Below, in pieces: positions 1-13,711 of a stretch of DNA of 64,000 nt. The position numbers and the translations under genes were made by a program. The notes under the pieces are model-generated. The model did not search any database. It saw nothing but the letters and a program-made list of their open reading frames with translations, and was not told where the DNA came from. The first letter of the stretch is position 1. Each line of letters opens with the position of its first letter. Source of the DNA: Pilaira anomala (Eukaryota > Mucoromycota > Mucoromycetes > Mucorales > Mucoraceae); NCBI GenBank assembly GCA_025716855.1, contig JAIXMQ010000047.1:183337-247336 (forward strand). The letters run 5' to 3'.

Positions 1-3000
1 CTTTATTTTGTGATCCACCTAGAACTTACAATTACGAAACAATATATTCAAACAGCTCACAACATTCTACAATTAATGGTCGAGTCATAAATTGGCATGA
101 ATTAGGCAACCAAACTGAAATGACTTCACAAGTCAACGAACACCCTGCCATGGACTTATCACCCATGTTTCCATCATTTATGCAATTAAAAAGACCGAAA
201 AACCAACTTTATTATGATAATGGGATTATAGATCAATGTCTTAAACGTTCGAATCGTTCTTTCGAAGCGGATAATTGGCTTCATCATAAACTTACACAAG
301 ATTCAGGTTATGTCTATAAAAATGATCAACTCGTTTCCTGCCCTATACCCGGCAAAAGAAATATCACGGGAGCACCATGTTTTTATTCCTTGAATTCTAA
401 ACAGGAATTTGATAAATATCCCAAGAAAGGAGGTAAGTTTTATATGAATTATACTCTTTTCATATTGACAGTTAAACAGTAAAACTATATAGACATAAAG
501 TATGAAGTATCTAAAATCAATACGAATTTCTCTTCATTGCCTTATCATGACATGACCAATTCAGCTTATGTCATATTAGATAATACAGTATTGGATGTAA
601 CCGATTATCTCACATCAGCTACAAATATTGTTAAAGTTGCAAAAGGAGCACATTCAAGAGCATTTGCATTAGATCGTATGTTTTTACCATTGGATATCAG
701 TATTGTTTTATTTACAAATATGGGTTCAGATATTACACCTTATTTTCATAATGGAGATATTACAAGTGGAGATCAATATAAATCTTGTTTAAAAGAACTC
801 TTTTTTCATGGCGTTGTAGCAAGCGATAAAGATGAAGGATGCCAAGAAATAAATTTGGGACTTTGGATCACAATGGGCTGTTTCTTATTTTATTTCTTTT
901 TAAAGGTTAATTTAGCAAACTTATCTCGGTTACCATGGATACAACGAATTTTATTTAAATCAGTAACCAATAACAACAACAATAATCAAAAAAGAATGAC
1001 AACTACAACTTTTAATTCTTGTACACGTAATCCACCACCTTTTACATTATTATTTATACCTTGTTATGCTGAATCTTCCGAAACTATCAAACAAACATTT
1101 GATTCTTTAGCGCGTACAAATTATTCAGATAAACATAAATTATTATTTTTCGTTTGTGATGGACTTGCAAAATCACAATCAGACGGAAAAGAAACTTATA
1201 TTTGTATATTGGAATCATTAGGTTATAGTTCAACAAAGGACCCTGAATTAAGGTCTTATATTTCACTTGGTCAAGGTGCACGACGTATAAACCATGCAAA
1301 AGTTTATGCTGGATTTTATGAATCTGGACGTAATCGTGTACCGTTTTTAATGATTGTTAAAATAGGTTCAATTGCTGAATCTGTTTCAAGAGTACCTGGA
1401 AATCGTGGAAAAAGAGATTCTATGGTCATCGTCTTGAGTTTTCTAGAACGGTGTATGAATTTATCGCATAATCGGATTACACCATTGGAGTTCGAATTAT
1501 TTAATCAATGCTATAGTTTATTAGGAATCGATCCAAGGCGCTTCAAATATATGTTGGTCACTGACGCTGATACACAAGTACAAGATGACGTTGTCTTAAG
1601 AATGGTGACAAGATTAGAAGCTGATCCAAAATTATTAGCTGTCAATGGTCATATTCGTCCTGCAAATCCAGAAGAAAATATCGTTACCATGTTACAAATA
1701 TTTCCATTATACACCGCTTTTTATTCAGGTTTAGCCTATGAAGCTTGTTTAGGTTCTGTAGCTACAATTAATGGTGGTTTCATAATGTATCGTTTATGGA
1801 CTGAAATGAATACTAATACTACTTATTCCCAAAATAATACTTATAATATGAACCAATTACCTTCACATCATTTCACAAAGTGGGCAAAAGTGAGTGACGA
1901 GATTGATGTAGCTGAAAATTCAACTATCGCTGGTTGGAAACCTGCGGAAGAAGATGATTATGATGATTCAAGCAGTGACGACAACTTAACGACAAATACA
2001 ACTGCTTCTTCGCACAAGATGAATTCAAGTAGTCGTCGTCGTACGAATGCCTTTGTTAAAACCAAGAAACAACAACGACAACAATCAACGAAAGAAACAA
2101 TTCATGTTTCTTTATCACCCAACAAAGATATCACACCTATCTGTATTCAACCTACAGTCTTGCGTGGGTTTGCTGCACCTCAAGCAGATACAATGCATAT
2201 GGAAAATATATTATTATTAGGTGAAGATCAATATTTCAGTACTGTCCTATTAAGATCACACCCTCAACATCGAATTGGATTTGAATCAGAAGCAATTGCA
2301 TATGCTACTATACCCAGTAATTTTTTTGCTCTGCAAGCTTTTCAATCACGTTCAATCCGTTCTACATTTCATACTTTGGTTGAATTTCAATATGCTGCTT
2401 CTCATCTTGGATTTAGATACTGGATTACTTCATTTACAAAATTACTTGATATGGTATTCTCAATGCCTATCATTGTATATCTCTATACTGTTTATATTCG
2501 ATATTTTCTGGATGATTATTTAGTCTATGCTACCATTACTGTTGCTTTTACTTGCTTAATTATAGTTCATATTCTATTCTTTTTGTTAAGACGACAATTC
2601 AAGTATATTCTTTGGTTCATCATCTATGGTTTGTTTTCTGTGCCTCTCTTCAGTGTCTATTTCCCCATCTTAGCCATCTGGTGTTCTGATAGTGCATATA
2701 AATGGTATGATGTTTGGCCTACAAAAGAAAAAGGTTATCATAGTAGACTACATGGTATCGTAACAGCTATAGATGAAACCAAATTACAAGATGAAGAAGA
2801 AACAGTAGCTCGTATGCGACTTGGTGATTTTGAAATTTTAGAAGCAGAGCGACAAGCACAAAGAGAAAAAGAACAAGTAGAAATGCTTGATGCTAAATTC
2901 AATGGGTTTACCAGTTACGTAGGTTCACATGCGAGTAAACCGTCTTGGTCTTCAGCCAACGAACTTGTACCGACACCACCTTTAGCTCAAACAAGAGAAG

Positions 3001-3632
3001 GATATGCTGTTAAAATGAAAGGAAATCATTCTCGATTTGCTTCAGAAGATGATGCTAGATTTTTATCCTCCAATCGATCTTCATCGCCCCGTACTTCTTC
3101 AATGAATAGTATGGCTAGTGCCACACATAACCCATTTGCATCTATGTTGGATGACCCATTTGATGATGTCTATGCTGAAGTACCATTTGATAAACCTGCA
3201 GCTGCCTTAAATCAACATAAACCAAGTCGATCACAATCATCTTATTTTAGTCAAACTTCTGGTGACTTTCAATACCCTCGCGATATGTTTACACCTGTAG
3301 ATGAAAACTCAAATACTTTATCAAATCATTATCCAGCTCATACAAGTACCAATTCTATTATATCATCATCACGTATGCGTTCTTATTCTACATCTTCTGT
3401 ACTCAATACCAACTTTTATAACCGTCCTGAACCTACTATGAAAGACACGGATTCTATTATTTCATTATCTAATTCTGTCATCAGTCTGGAACGCGATGCA
3501 CCTATTCCCTCGCCTACTCTATTCGAGCCACAGCATATAACATTTGGAGGTAGAAGGCGTTTACAATCTGATCCTGTAGATGAAGGTAGAAGTGCCCCTG
3601 TACATACTAGAATTGTATTACAACACCCATAG
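1..3632 (+). CDS. Division-2-like chitin synthase, 5'-truncated, QRRRW motif degenerate
   Basis: Membrane glycosyltransferase of the chitin synthase family (UDP-GlcNAc to chitin at the plasma membrane). The frame is open from base 3, so the N-terminus is outside the window. Exon 1 runs to 432 and a GTAAGT intron most likely spans 433-492; an acceptor at 507 is also in frame. Exon 2 runs 493-3632. In order: an extracellular part with 'LVSCPIPGKRN' and 'GAPCFYSL', a membrane span near 868-905, then the GT2 core with 'FIPCYAES', the DAD signature (1563-1571) and 'LGEDQYFSTVLL' (about 2217-2252). Several membrane spans follow between about 2430 and 2700, then a Ser/Pro-rich cytosolic tail of about 300 residues. 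Oddity: the site that normally reads QRRRW reads FQSRS here (2340-2354), while the surrounding residues still align. It converges on ProRS with 124 bp between stop codons. Confidence 0.85.
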
Positions 3633-3756
3633 ACGTATTATTACTATTTTTATTTTTATTTTATTTTGTATTATAGTATTTTTTTTTTATTATTATTTAA
3701 TAAACATGTTTTTCTTTTTTCTCTTTAATATTATATATATATAGATAGATTTTTGT

Positions 3757-5972
3757 TTAGTAACTTCTACCGAAAAGCATAAAGTGCTTAGCATCATGCT
3801 CACAAGCAACACACTTGGTAACACCAGGAACAATAGGGTCTTCAGTGGGTTGTTTGAAGGGGTTACAGAGAGATTTGGCACCCATAGAAGGAGCCTTTTC
3901 ATCTTCTTCCTCGCCATCGTTAGAAGAACGGGCAGAGCGTTCCTTAATATCATCCTCACACTCTGTACGATCACACCAGGGGACCAAAAGTAACTTCTTT
4001 TGGTTTAAGGTAGGAACAAAGTCCTCCCATTTGCTAACACGAACAATAGATTCTTCCATCTTTTTAGAAGCCTTCTTATACATATCATTTTGAATAGTAT
4101 CAAGGGCTTGCTTGACTTCAGCTTCCAAGTTATCGAGGGAACAGGTGAATCTAGCACCAGTATCACGACGAACACATGTTACTTGATTCTTTTCTAAATC
4201 CTTGGGACCTAATTCAAGACGAAGAGGGACACCACGAATTTCCCAATGGTTGAACTTGAAACCAGGGGTATAGTTTTCACGAAGATCTGCTTTAGACTTG
4301 AGACCAGATTTCTTAAGACGAGCAGCAACTTCTTTACAAGCATCAAAGATCTTGTCAGATTGTTCTTTAGTAGTCTTGACAGTTAAACCACAAGGAACAA
4401 TAACAGTTTGGATAAGAGCAACACGAGGAGGCATAACAAGACCCTTATCATCACCGTGAGTCATGACCATAACACCAATGGTACGGGTAGAGATACCCCA
4501 AGAGTTTTGCCAGACATGAAGTTTCTTGGCTTCTTCAGTAGCATTAGCAGGAGCATTAGGGTCTTCAACAGTAATATTGAACATCTTTGAGAAATTTTGA
4601 CCGAGACAATGAGAGGTACCACCTTGAATAGCACGACCAGTAGTAGGAATGAAACCCTCAACAGTAGTAGTAAGATAACCACCAGCAAATCTTTCCTTTT
4701 CAGATTTGACACCCTTTACAACAGGCAAAGCTAAAAGATCGTTATATACTTGTTCATAAAGATCTAAAATTTCTTTAACTTCGACAACAGCATTATCCAA
4801 GGTCATGTGGGCGGTATGACCTTCTTGCCAAAGGAATTCACGAGTACGTAAGAAAGGTTGAGGGTTTTTGAATTCCCAACGAACTACAGAACACCATTGG
4901 TTAATACGGAAAGGTAAATCACGATGAGAACGAATCCACTTGGAGAAGTAGGGATACATAACAGTCTCTGAGGTGGGACGAATAGCGATAGGTTCCTCAA
5001 GATCACTGTTACCAGCCTTGGTGACCCATGCAACTTCAGGAGCAAAACCCTCAATATGATCCTTTTCACGTTGTAAAACACGGTTAGAAACAAACATGGG
5101 GAAATAAGTATCTTCAACACCCATTTCGGTAATAGCACCATCAAAGAAGTTGGTAATTTCCTTCCAGACATTGTAAGCTAAAGGACGAAGAATATAACAA
5201 CCAGAAACATCATAGTATTCCAACATTTCGGATTTAGTTAAAACTTGTTGATACCACTTGGGGAAATCTTCTTCCTTCTTACAACCAAGACCCATTTGAT
5301 TGGTATCTTCAGTAGAGGCAGCAGTAACTAATAAAACGCGTTTTAATAATTTATTTTTCCCGCGCCATTATATGCAAAATATAAAGCCTCTCTCTTACCT
5401 TCCTTTTTGGCCTTAGGAGCCTTAGCAGCAGGCTTTTCGCCAGTAGGCTTAGCAGCAGCTAATGCCTTGAAATCCAATTCAACAAATTCCTTCTTGATAG
5501 ACTCGAGATAACTCTTTAATTGAGCAACAGTGATAAAAACTGTTTTTGCAGCATCGTTGGGGTGGAAAGCTAAAAGAGTAGTCTCGGGCAAAGCAGCATC
5601 AAGGACCAAATGAACCAAGGAAAGATCTTCGACATTAGACAAGGAGAAAGGAGAAACGTTTTCCTTGGTAGTCTTGAAAGTACCGGTCAATAAATCCTCG
5701 TTAGCGAAACGACAGTCCTTGAGAGAAAGCTTCTTACCAATAGCAGTAGCGTTAGTTTCGGAAGACTCTAAAGCAATGACAACAATGGGTGTAACAGGAG
5801 CAGTCTTTGCAGTCTTGGGCTTCAAGATTAAAGTTTTTGTCAATTCAAAACTGGAAGCATCTTCAGTCTTTAAAGCCTCAGCCCAAGACTTAGCATCACT
5901 AACAGGAGCATGAGAAACTACCTTGGGAGAGATGGAAAGCTTAGTGAGTGTTTCCAATACGCTATCTGACAT
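3757..5972 (-). CDS. Prolyl-tRNA synthetase, cytosolic eukaryotic type
   Basis: Class II aminoacyl-tRNA synthetase that charges tRNA-Pro with proline in the cytosol. Exons are 5972-5399 and 5327-3757; the 71-bp intron has a GTAAGA donor and a TTAG acceptor. The product is about 714 aa. Residues 1 to about 190 form a YbaK/editing-like domain followed by a Lys/Ala-rich linker, as in yeast cytosolic ProRS. The catalytic core has 'GVEDTYFPMFVS', 'RPTSETVMYPYFSKWIRSH', 'RWEFKNPQPFLRTREF' (motif 2) and 'WQEGHTAH'. The C-terminal domain carries paired cysteines and ends 'FGRSY', as eukaryotic ProRS usually does. The start was chosen at 'MSDSVLETL' because the longer upstream frame is a low-complexity Phe-rich leader. 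Confidence 0.95.
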
Positions 5973-6932
5973 GGTATTTTTATCAAAAGAAAAAAAGATA
6001 TATAAAAAAAACAAAAAAAAAAAAGGGGGAACTGAAATGTTAATAAGGAAAAAAAAATTTTGTATAGGTGGCGGAGTCGATTGAAAGAACCTGTCAAAAC
6101 GGGGAATCAGACCTCTGACATTTAAAGTTTTTTCTTTCTTTCTGACATCTTGGATTGTTTGTAGAATAAAATTATAATACATGACTCAGTATGACTTTAA
6201 TGACTTATTACTCGTGATAGTCATAAGCTTGTATATAGTTCTGCTATAAAAAAGGTTACTACTGTAACTAATTAGTCCTTCAGTAAGTGTAATGCCTATA
6301 AAAAGGACGCGTAAAATATGATTTTACTGTGTATTACTATCAGTTAAATTACAATACCAGACACCTTATGAGTTCAGTTTCTTTTCTAATGCTCTATTTA
6401 AAGCTAACTCTAATCAAAGTTTTTTTTTACTCCAGAGAAGTTATTAGGTGGCCAAAATGGTGTTTCATTTAAAGCCATTCCTGATTCAAGCCCATTATTT
6501 CCTTATAAGTGTCCTTTGTGTTCTAGACTAAGTATGTAATGTAGAGAAAAAATTAACATTTATTATTCATGCAGAATTGAATGAATTAAATGTACAAACT
6601 ATAAAATATCCTCAATTAAACCAAAAATGGTTTAAAGCTCAACAATGATAACTACTGAAAAATTAACTCGATGAGTAAATGCAAATGTATTTAAAAGAAT
6701 ATGATATAGCTTATAATAATATTATTGCATGTGCAAAACCCAAAAAAAAAAACGCGTTTTAGAGTAACAAAATATGTAATTTATCTGAGCATATGTATAA
6801 ATTTAAATTTAATTTCTTAGTTTGATATTTTATCAAGTATATAACCTGTACGTAAACATAATCTTATATTTCTGAGGGGAAGAGAGGGAGCAGCAAAAAT
6901 GAAAAAGAGCGCGAGGAGCATATCAAATATCA
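5973..6932. other. Intergenic, ProRS promoter side and WC-2-like gene 3' side
   Basis: About 960 bp, AT-rich, between the ProRS start and the stop codon of the PAS/GATA gene. A poly-A run lies just upstream of the ProRS ATG. No ORF, RNA gene or repeat can be supported. Confidence 0.6.
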
Positions 6933-8768
6933 TTACTTTTTTGGGGTCATACGCCATTGTTTTGATCGAAATCTTGAATATCTTAGCCCACAGGCATTGC
7001 ATAAACTATAAGGTCTGAATATATATTAAACAAAAAAAAAAAATAACTTTATAATAAACTTACGTTTTATGTCCATCTGGACCACGTCTCCACTCAGGAC
7101 TACTGTTTGTACGACATCGTGCACATATTTTTACATCACCGCTCTCTGGAGATGAAGTTGAACTTGTTTGATTAGTTGGTTCGTCATGTTTTTCAAATAA
7201 AATCCTTCTTCTTTTTTCAACGGTTGAAATTTCTTTAGGTTGTGGTAGCAATAGTTGCTCAAATTCTTGGGGCTGAAAGTTTAATTTTGGGAATGATTCA
7301 AGTGTTGATGGTAGTTGAACCAAAGATGGCCTATCAGTAGGGTCATTTATAACAGGCAGATGGTACTTTGGATTAGGACAGTTTAAAAAATCTTTGTTTA
7401 TATCTTTTAATGGCCTATAAGTTTGTGTCTCTACCTCTTTCCTTTTCATATATATGGAATTAGAAACCTAACGTTTAAACACTAATTAATCAGATCTTAC
7501 CAAACATCTTTTCTGTAATGTATTCGCATTTTGTAACGGATTGGGAGTCAAAACTACTATGTGTTATATTCATATTGATAAAGTAGTGCTGGTATAAAGG
7601 CGATACTGGTGTTAGTTTAATATTAGAAGAAACTTGAAATGATTCAAAAATGATAGTTCCATAAGGTATCAGAATTCTTTGAAATAAACGAGGTTCGCCC
7701 ATAAAATTAATTGTCTCACTGGCATAGTAATGACGAGTACAGACAATATTATCCTCTTCGCTATTTTTAAACCAAGAATTTTTAAACTGCTTTAAAACCA
7801 TTTCTTTGGCGATGGATTGAACTGAATTAAATAAGCTTTCACTTTTTTCGTTTAATGGTTGCGGCCACGTAAATAATGCAGTTCCTTTATTTTGGTCGAC
7901 GATTTGGAATACACGCAAAGGAGTGATAGCTATATTCTGGTTTATGTCCTTTTCCAATCCCCTTTTCAATATATTTACCAATTGTATCGCGTCCTTGTAG
8001 TAAACAGTTTAGTTGTAAATATGTAAGAGTATTCTTATTTATTATATTTACCTCTTGATCAAAGTTATTTTTTCCTCCACAGCAGCCTAGATGAGAAGGC
8101 CCTATTTTGTTATTATCTCGGTAATCAGGTCCAAAATCTATACTTCAAGCTGTAGGTTGTGCATGTAATTTTTATTGCTAGTATTATTATGTATACCTGT
8201 ATTATGAAAAAATACTAAAACTGTATCATCTGTTGCAGTATATATTACTAAATTTATAATTCTCCAAATAGCATTCTTTCGATCTGTAGAGCTGGTGGTT
8301 TTGTTAAATTTATAATAATTTGATACCGTATTAACATCCTGAGATATAGTTAAAAAAAATTACTTTTATGCCAAAATATTGATGAATTTGGCTACTTAAA
8401 TTAATATTTAACATTACTTGTTGTAAAAATGACGACGAAGATGAAAAATGCGATTCAACTATATGATCGAATGATCGTAATCTGCACCTAATACACCACT
8501 GAGTTAAAAAAGCTGTTTTGTAATTACAAACTGTAACTAACCTTGTAACTGAGCCAGATAAGGTTTTTATCTTTAGGAAGTTTGACAGATCACATTTTGC
8601 AAATTCGATCTCGTTTGGATGTATAAACTCGTATAAAGAGTGGTTTAATAATATTTCTTTAATGTATGTACCGGATACTTTGATGTTAGCAGCATATTCT
8701 GGAATATAAACAAATTTCAAACCATCGATTGATAATAAGGACCAAAAGCACGACGAGTTTTCAGACAT
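6933..8768 (-). CDS. White collar-2-like PAS / GATA zinc-finger regulator
   Basis: Putative transcription regulator of the WC-2 type, the partner of blue-light receptor WC-1. Seven exons fit with frame kept throughout: 8768-8542, 8487-8418, 8338-8197, 8137-8052, 7993-7501, 7436-7064 and 7005-6933, giving about 487 aa. Exons 1-5 encode a PAS-like region, with 'HSLYEFIHPNEIEFAKCDLS' then 'GSVTRCRLRSF' formed across a 54-bp intron. A C-terminal GATA finger is split by the last intron: CARC, 18 residues, CNAC. The CX2C-X18-CX2C spacing is the white-collar type, not the X17 nitrogen-regulator type. No LOV flavin motif is visible, which fits WC-2 rather than WC-1. The least secure join is 7501/7436: its acceptor lacks a pyrimidine tract, but the TTAG nearer the donor would cause a stop. 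Confidence 0.8.
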
Positions 8769-11700
8769 TATAGATTTGGTATATAGGGAATCGTTATCTT
8801 AATGTTGTGTGTAATTGTTTGGAGGTATGGTATTTTTTATGATGTTTAAGATTTTTTTCTTTTTGATTGATGATAAGTAACCTAATTATAAAAAATTATT
8901 ACAAGATTAATAATTGGGTTCAGAAACATCTTTTTTATAAAATATATATGTTCTTTTGTTTTACTATATATATATAGTAAATGTGCATACTTACAGTAAA
9001 AAAAAAACTTTCTTTTTTTGACTCGTATTAATTAGAATGCATAAATGTAAGCAGATCTTCTACTGGTTCCATACATTCATATATGTATATATATAAAGTG
9101 AAAAATTTAAAAAAGTTATAAAAAGAGAAGAAATGGAATGGAACTCACAAACTAATTAATAATTATTCTTTGTATATAAATTTAAGAATAAATAAATTCT
9201 TTGAACAATATTTAAACCAAAGAGAACCGAAAAAAAAAGAATAAATAAATAAAAGAGAGATGCAGTTTATGTCAAGTTTAACCATTAGATCAGCACAATT
9301 TTCCAAATTTAGTTTATTGAATTTTGTTAAAAAGCAGTAAGTACATAACATTTTAACAAGGAGTACTACTGTTTCGCTTTTTTAAGTAAAAATGAATCGA
9401 TTAATCATAACATAAATCTTCTTTTTCCATGCAGTACATTTTACATCATATGTGCTTAACTTTGTAACATGCTTTTATTGTTTTAAAAAATAATATCAGG
9501 GGGAGGGAGGGAGAAATATCGTTTACTTATAGACCTGGGGTAAATTTCAGGCGAGCAAAAACATGATAACCCTATGCATTCCTATCTGTTAATATAACTG
9601 CAATAGTAAACGAGAAAACGTGTATAACAATGGTATCCGTTTTACCTAACTTTTATATCTTTTTCAAATTCATAAGCCCAAATTTTCTCTTCTTGTCAAC
9701 TTCGATACGTTTTTAGAAAATGTCAGTTTTTTTTTTTATTATATTTTTACTTTCGAAATTAGAGTCATTATCAACATATCATTCCTATTCATTTCATTCT
9801 CTTTTTTTTTGGGGTTAGGGATCACTTGTTTTTTATTTATGTCTTTATTTTAGGTTTTATCGACGAGTAAATACGGTAAATAGATGACAACCAACAATAA
9901 AACCAAAATAGGAACAAACTGGAGGATTTAAAGGGATCATGATCTCTTGTAACATATATGAAAAAGGAACTTAGAAGAATAGTTCTCGATTAGGTTAACA
10001 CATTCATTGTGAGGCGCAAATTTTTTTTTTAATCCAACTGGCGTAATTCCGCGGCTGAGAAAACTTGGTCATGCTTTGTCACTGTTAACTACAAATGAAC
10101 TGGACATAATTGATACCATAATACATACAATACCTTGATTAAGTTGAAAAGCTGATAGTTTAACTTTATCGGATTATGAATGAAACAAGAAGATCGATAC
10201 AGATGTATGTACTTATATGTACTTTAAACTTACGGGTATTCTTTTCTAAGTGAATGATACTATAATTGGATGGTTATTACTTCATATTCAAATTAATTTC
10301 GACATAACCAGCTGCGGAAATTTTGTTGATATGAAATATTTGACCATAATAACTACGGACCTTAACACATAATTATAATTATATAAACTTTAAGCTCAAA
10401 CTTACGGCTTCCTAGTACCTCATTGAATTAATTTCACATTGGCATTTAGTTCTGATACTTAAAAAAAAAACAATGTAATCATTGGCTTTACGTGCGTAAT
10501 AATAACCTTCATAAGAAATGTTGGTTTGGTTAATATGTGGCTTGGGACAAGTAAATACCAAATTATGTGGGTTTTTAATAGTTAATACAATTGGCATATT
10601 GAATCTCGGTCTCTAAGTTACTGTAATATGTACATATCTTTCCATTTTATTGGTATTTTATAAGTGAAGCCTAGGCCTAATTCTTTGGAAAACTTAAAGG
10701 AGATGAATCATGATGCTGCAAATTTTATTATTACGTCAATCTCATGTTATAACTTCGTCTCTGTTGCATACTTCTTTTTTTTTTTTTTTTTTTTTTTTTA
10801 GCTTATACTTACTCTCGGCGTTATCTTATGTATCAAGATACCTTAAGAATGAGTTCATCCTCAGTTTAAGAGGTGTGTAAAAAGCCCTTTCAAAAGAAAA
10901 TTTAAATGCTGAACGCAATTAATTGATAATATTTAAGTATATATTTTTTTTTCTTCTGCAATTATCGAAAAATTCTCTTTTCTATCTCTAATGACCAAAA
11001 GGGTGAGGTAATTTGAGACACTTTGGGATAACTAAACTATGATAAACTATTACTATATATTTAGCTCATTATAAACAGTTTGTAACGTTTAATCTATCAG
11101 GTATTTGGAGCTCAATAATTTAGGCAAAAATGGTAACTATACCTCCTCTGTTGGTGCCGAGTAAGTAAATGTAATTATAAGACCATATTAAAGAAAACGA
11201 TTCATAACTAAACTTACATAACTGAAGATTTAACTTAGGCTTATAATAAGTATTAGCACTAAAGACATTTTGGAGCAATGTCACTATAATTAATTAAAAG
11301 TTCGTGTAGTTAACTAAATACATTACATATCAAGTCTTCTTTAGTTTTTTATACTGCTATATATGAGCTATTTTCTATGATAAAATGCAGTAAAACAGAT
11401 ATTGGTATCACTTTAATACATACCATAAGTAAACTAGTTGGTCTAAACTTTTCCAGATGTATTTTATATCCCCCCGATGAGTTGATAGATATATATGCAG
11501 GCATATCTTCCTTTCGAATAAGAAAAATACATTCAATCGTCAGGTATTCTAATAATCCAAATTACTTATCTGAAAGCTGCATATTTATTCTCACAAATAA
11601 CTATTACTTTAGTAATTATGAAGCCCTATAATCTCCATAGTTAGTTGGAAATTTTTAACGTCAATGTTTGATTTTTTCTGAGAAATAATACAAGAAAAAC

Positions 11701-13612
11701 AAAGTTTGCTTATAGTACCTGAAACTAATAACGGTCTTTAATATTTGTCTAAGCAATTTTTATCAGCTCATAAAACGTTTAAGTAAGCACTAATGTCTAA
11801 TAAAAAAAAATAGGAGTTTTATGGGGATCAAAACTGGAGCTGATACATATACCTCTTTTGGTAATACTGTATCCTATTTTTTTACTTGAAATTTTTTTGA
11901 TCGGGTTGCATACATTGCAAATACAAGTTTTTTTTTACGTTTGCTATACTTTTCATAGATAGTTCTGTGGTTTTTTAATGGAAGTCTTTTTTTTTTTGAT
12001 AAATTATATATTTATATTGCATTATAAGATTTAAAAAAATACTTGAGACTAAAGCTAACTCGTCACAGCAGATAATCATCATGTTCTTTACATAGTGTTA
12101 ACTTTTTCTATATATTTTAAATTAACCTATCCGTCTGTTTTCTGAGGAAAGCTAAAATTTGTACATTCGTTAGCTTTTAGGGCGATGACACCGCTCTGAA
12201 GAGCCATAATTTAACTCATAAACTTCAGCGCTATAATAAAAATTGGTTTTCTTATAATGTTTACTCACTGCAGATCAAAGAGCAGTATTAATAGATTAAC
12301 CCAATAAATCTTAAACCAACAAGTCTTGACACAAGCAAAATATGTACATTTGCAAGAGATCGGCGAGCCGGTCTCCAATGTTAGGGACCTCTACATAAGG
12401 AATTTTAAGCCTTTATACATATCAGAGTATGAATATTATATTTATAGTTTGATGCAGCGAATTCTAATCTTGTGCTTAAGGTTTACGCTTAATATTGCAC
12501 AGCTAAAAAAAAAAGTAGCCTCGATCAGAACAAATGTGGGTCATATGCCAAAACAATTGTGGAACACATAAAACCATTTGTGTAATACCCCCCGCATTGA
12601 TTGGAAACATCTCGAAGTAAAGCGATCCGAATTCAAAACTAAAAATAAAATTATCATAGAGTTTCTGGAGAAGACGATTTTCTTTTAATTTATTCTCATG
12701 TGTAATTAATCGGTTTATAGACTAGTTAATCTTTGATAGTAGAACTACGATATTGGAGGGGTAACTAAATGGTTTGGTAGTTACGTAAAACTTGTTTATC
12801 AATCAACTATATTAAGAGCACACATAAATTTAGATTTATTACATTGTGAATGGTAGTACAATCATATTTTCGATATCATCATGCAAAAAAAAAACATCTG
12901 TATGTGAACATTTTTTTCAGGGGAGTTGTCTTTATCAAGTAATACTCTAATCCAGTTAATGCATGGTAATATATTATTGATGTATTAATGTATTAATGTA
13001 GATTACAATTCTACTTTCTATCTAAGTAAACTTTTCATACCCAGAAACCCCCTTAACCCTTAAGATAGTTGAGAAAGACGTTGAGTTTGCGGCCTTAAAA
13101 TGAACACAGCCTTAGCTGGAGTGATTTTAAATGGAGGAAGTACTGCATACTATACCCTCAAGAGCTCAGGTAAACATAACTACCCTTGGTTTGCTTCTCA
13201 CCAAGCATTAATGTATGACCAAGAAATAAAGTTGTAGAAGCAAAATTATAAACGTTCGCAATTTTGATATATTTTAACAATCAAGCAAGCAACTTTATTT
13301 AAACATACCCTTACTATCATCAGTTAGGGTTCCATTAATTTGCAACACATAAAATTTTAGATTTGAACCTTTTCAGATAACTGCATTCAGTTTGTTGGAG
13401 GTGCTGCAAACTGTAGCAAAAATTTCAGACGAAGTATACGAAACAAAGAGATCGTTTTCACCATGCGACTATGTACGACAGTCGAAATGCAAAATTATAA
13501 AAGTTTGTTGTGTTCTAACTGATCCACAATTACACAGAAACATCATAGTACCAAGATGGAAATATCACAAACCTTGCTTCCCACAGCTTAATTTGACTCA
13601 CAATGAACCAGA
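8769..13612. other. 4.8-kb gene-poor region
   Basis: Only frames shorter than about 85 codons occur, none resembling a known protein. A T25 run lies at 10775-10799. On the minus strand, donor-like AACTTACGG strings (read on +) recur near 10230 and 10405, so a small spliced or non-coding transcript cannot be excluded. A 74-codon frame at 13392-13616 is unrecognised and overlaps the upstream start of GlyRS. The first few hundred bases are presumably the promoter of the PAS/GATA gene. Confidence 0.5.
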
Positions 13613-13711
13613 ATGAATTTTCTGTCTATTTTCAAAGCCACCCGATTTTTTTTACAATATCAAGCGCAGCCCCGAAGTAAAGTGTCGGTTCCTCTCTCTT
13701 ATAACAATATA
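13613..13711 (+). other. Predicted mitochondrial presequence from alternative start
   Basis: Thirty-three codons, in frame with the GlyRS body and free of stops, beginning '[17 protein letters not shown]'. The stretch has Lys, Arg, Gln and Ser with bulky hydrophobics and no Asp or Glu, typical of matrix-targeting helices. The inner ATG at 13712 ('MASAENFD') would give the cytosolic form. That the frame stays open upstream is seen; the targeting is inferred. Confidence 0.65.

Noticed and set aside
7437..7500. TTAG acceptor nearer the donor in the PAS/GATA gene
   Set aside because: Using it puts a TAA two codons later; the later AAAG acceptor restores frame, though it lacks a pyrimidine tract.
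8339..8363. A 25-base intron in the PAS/GATA gene
   Set aside because: In frame but far too short; a 79-base intron (8339-8417) with a GTAATG donor keeps the same phase.
9163..12571. Several 60-84-codon frames in the gene-poor region
   Set aside because: Short, of unremarkable composition and without recognisable domains; consistent with chance in AT-rich DNA.
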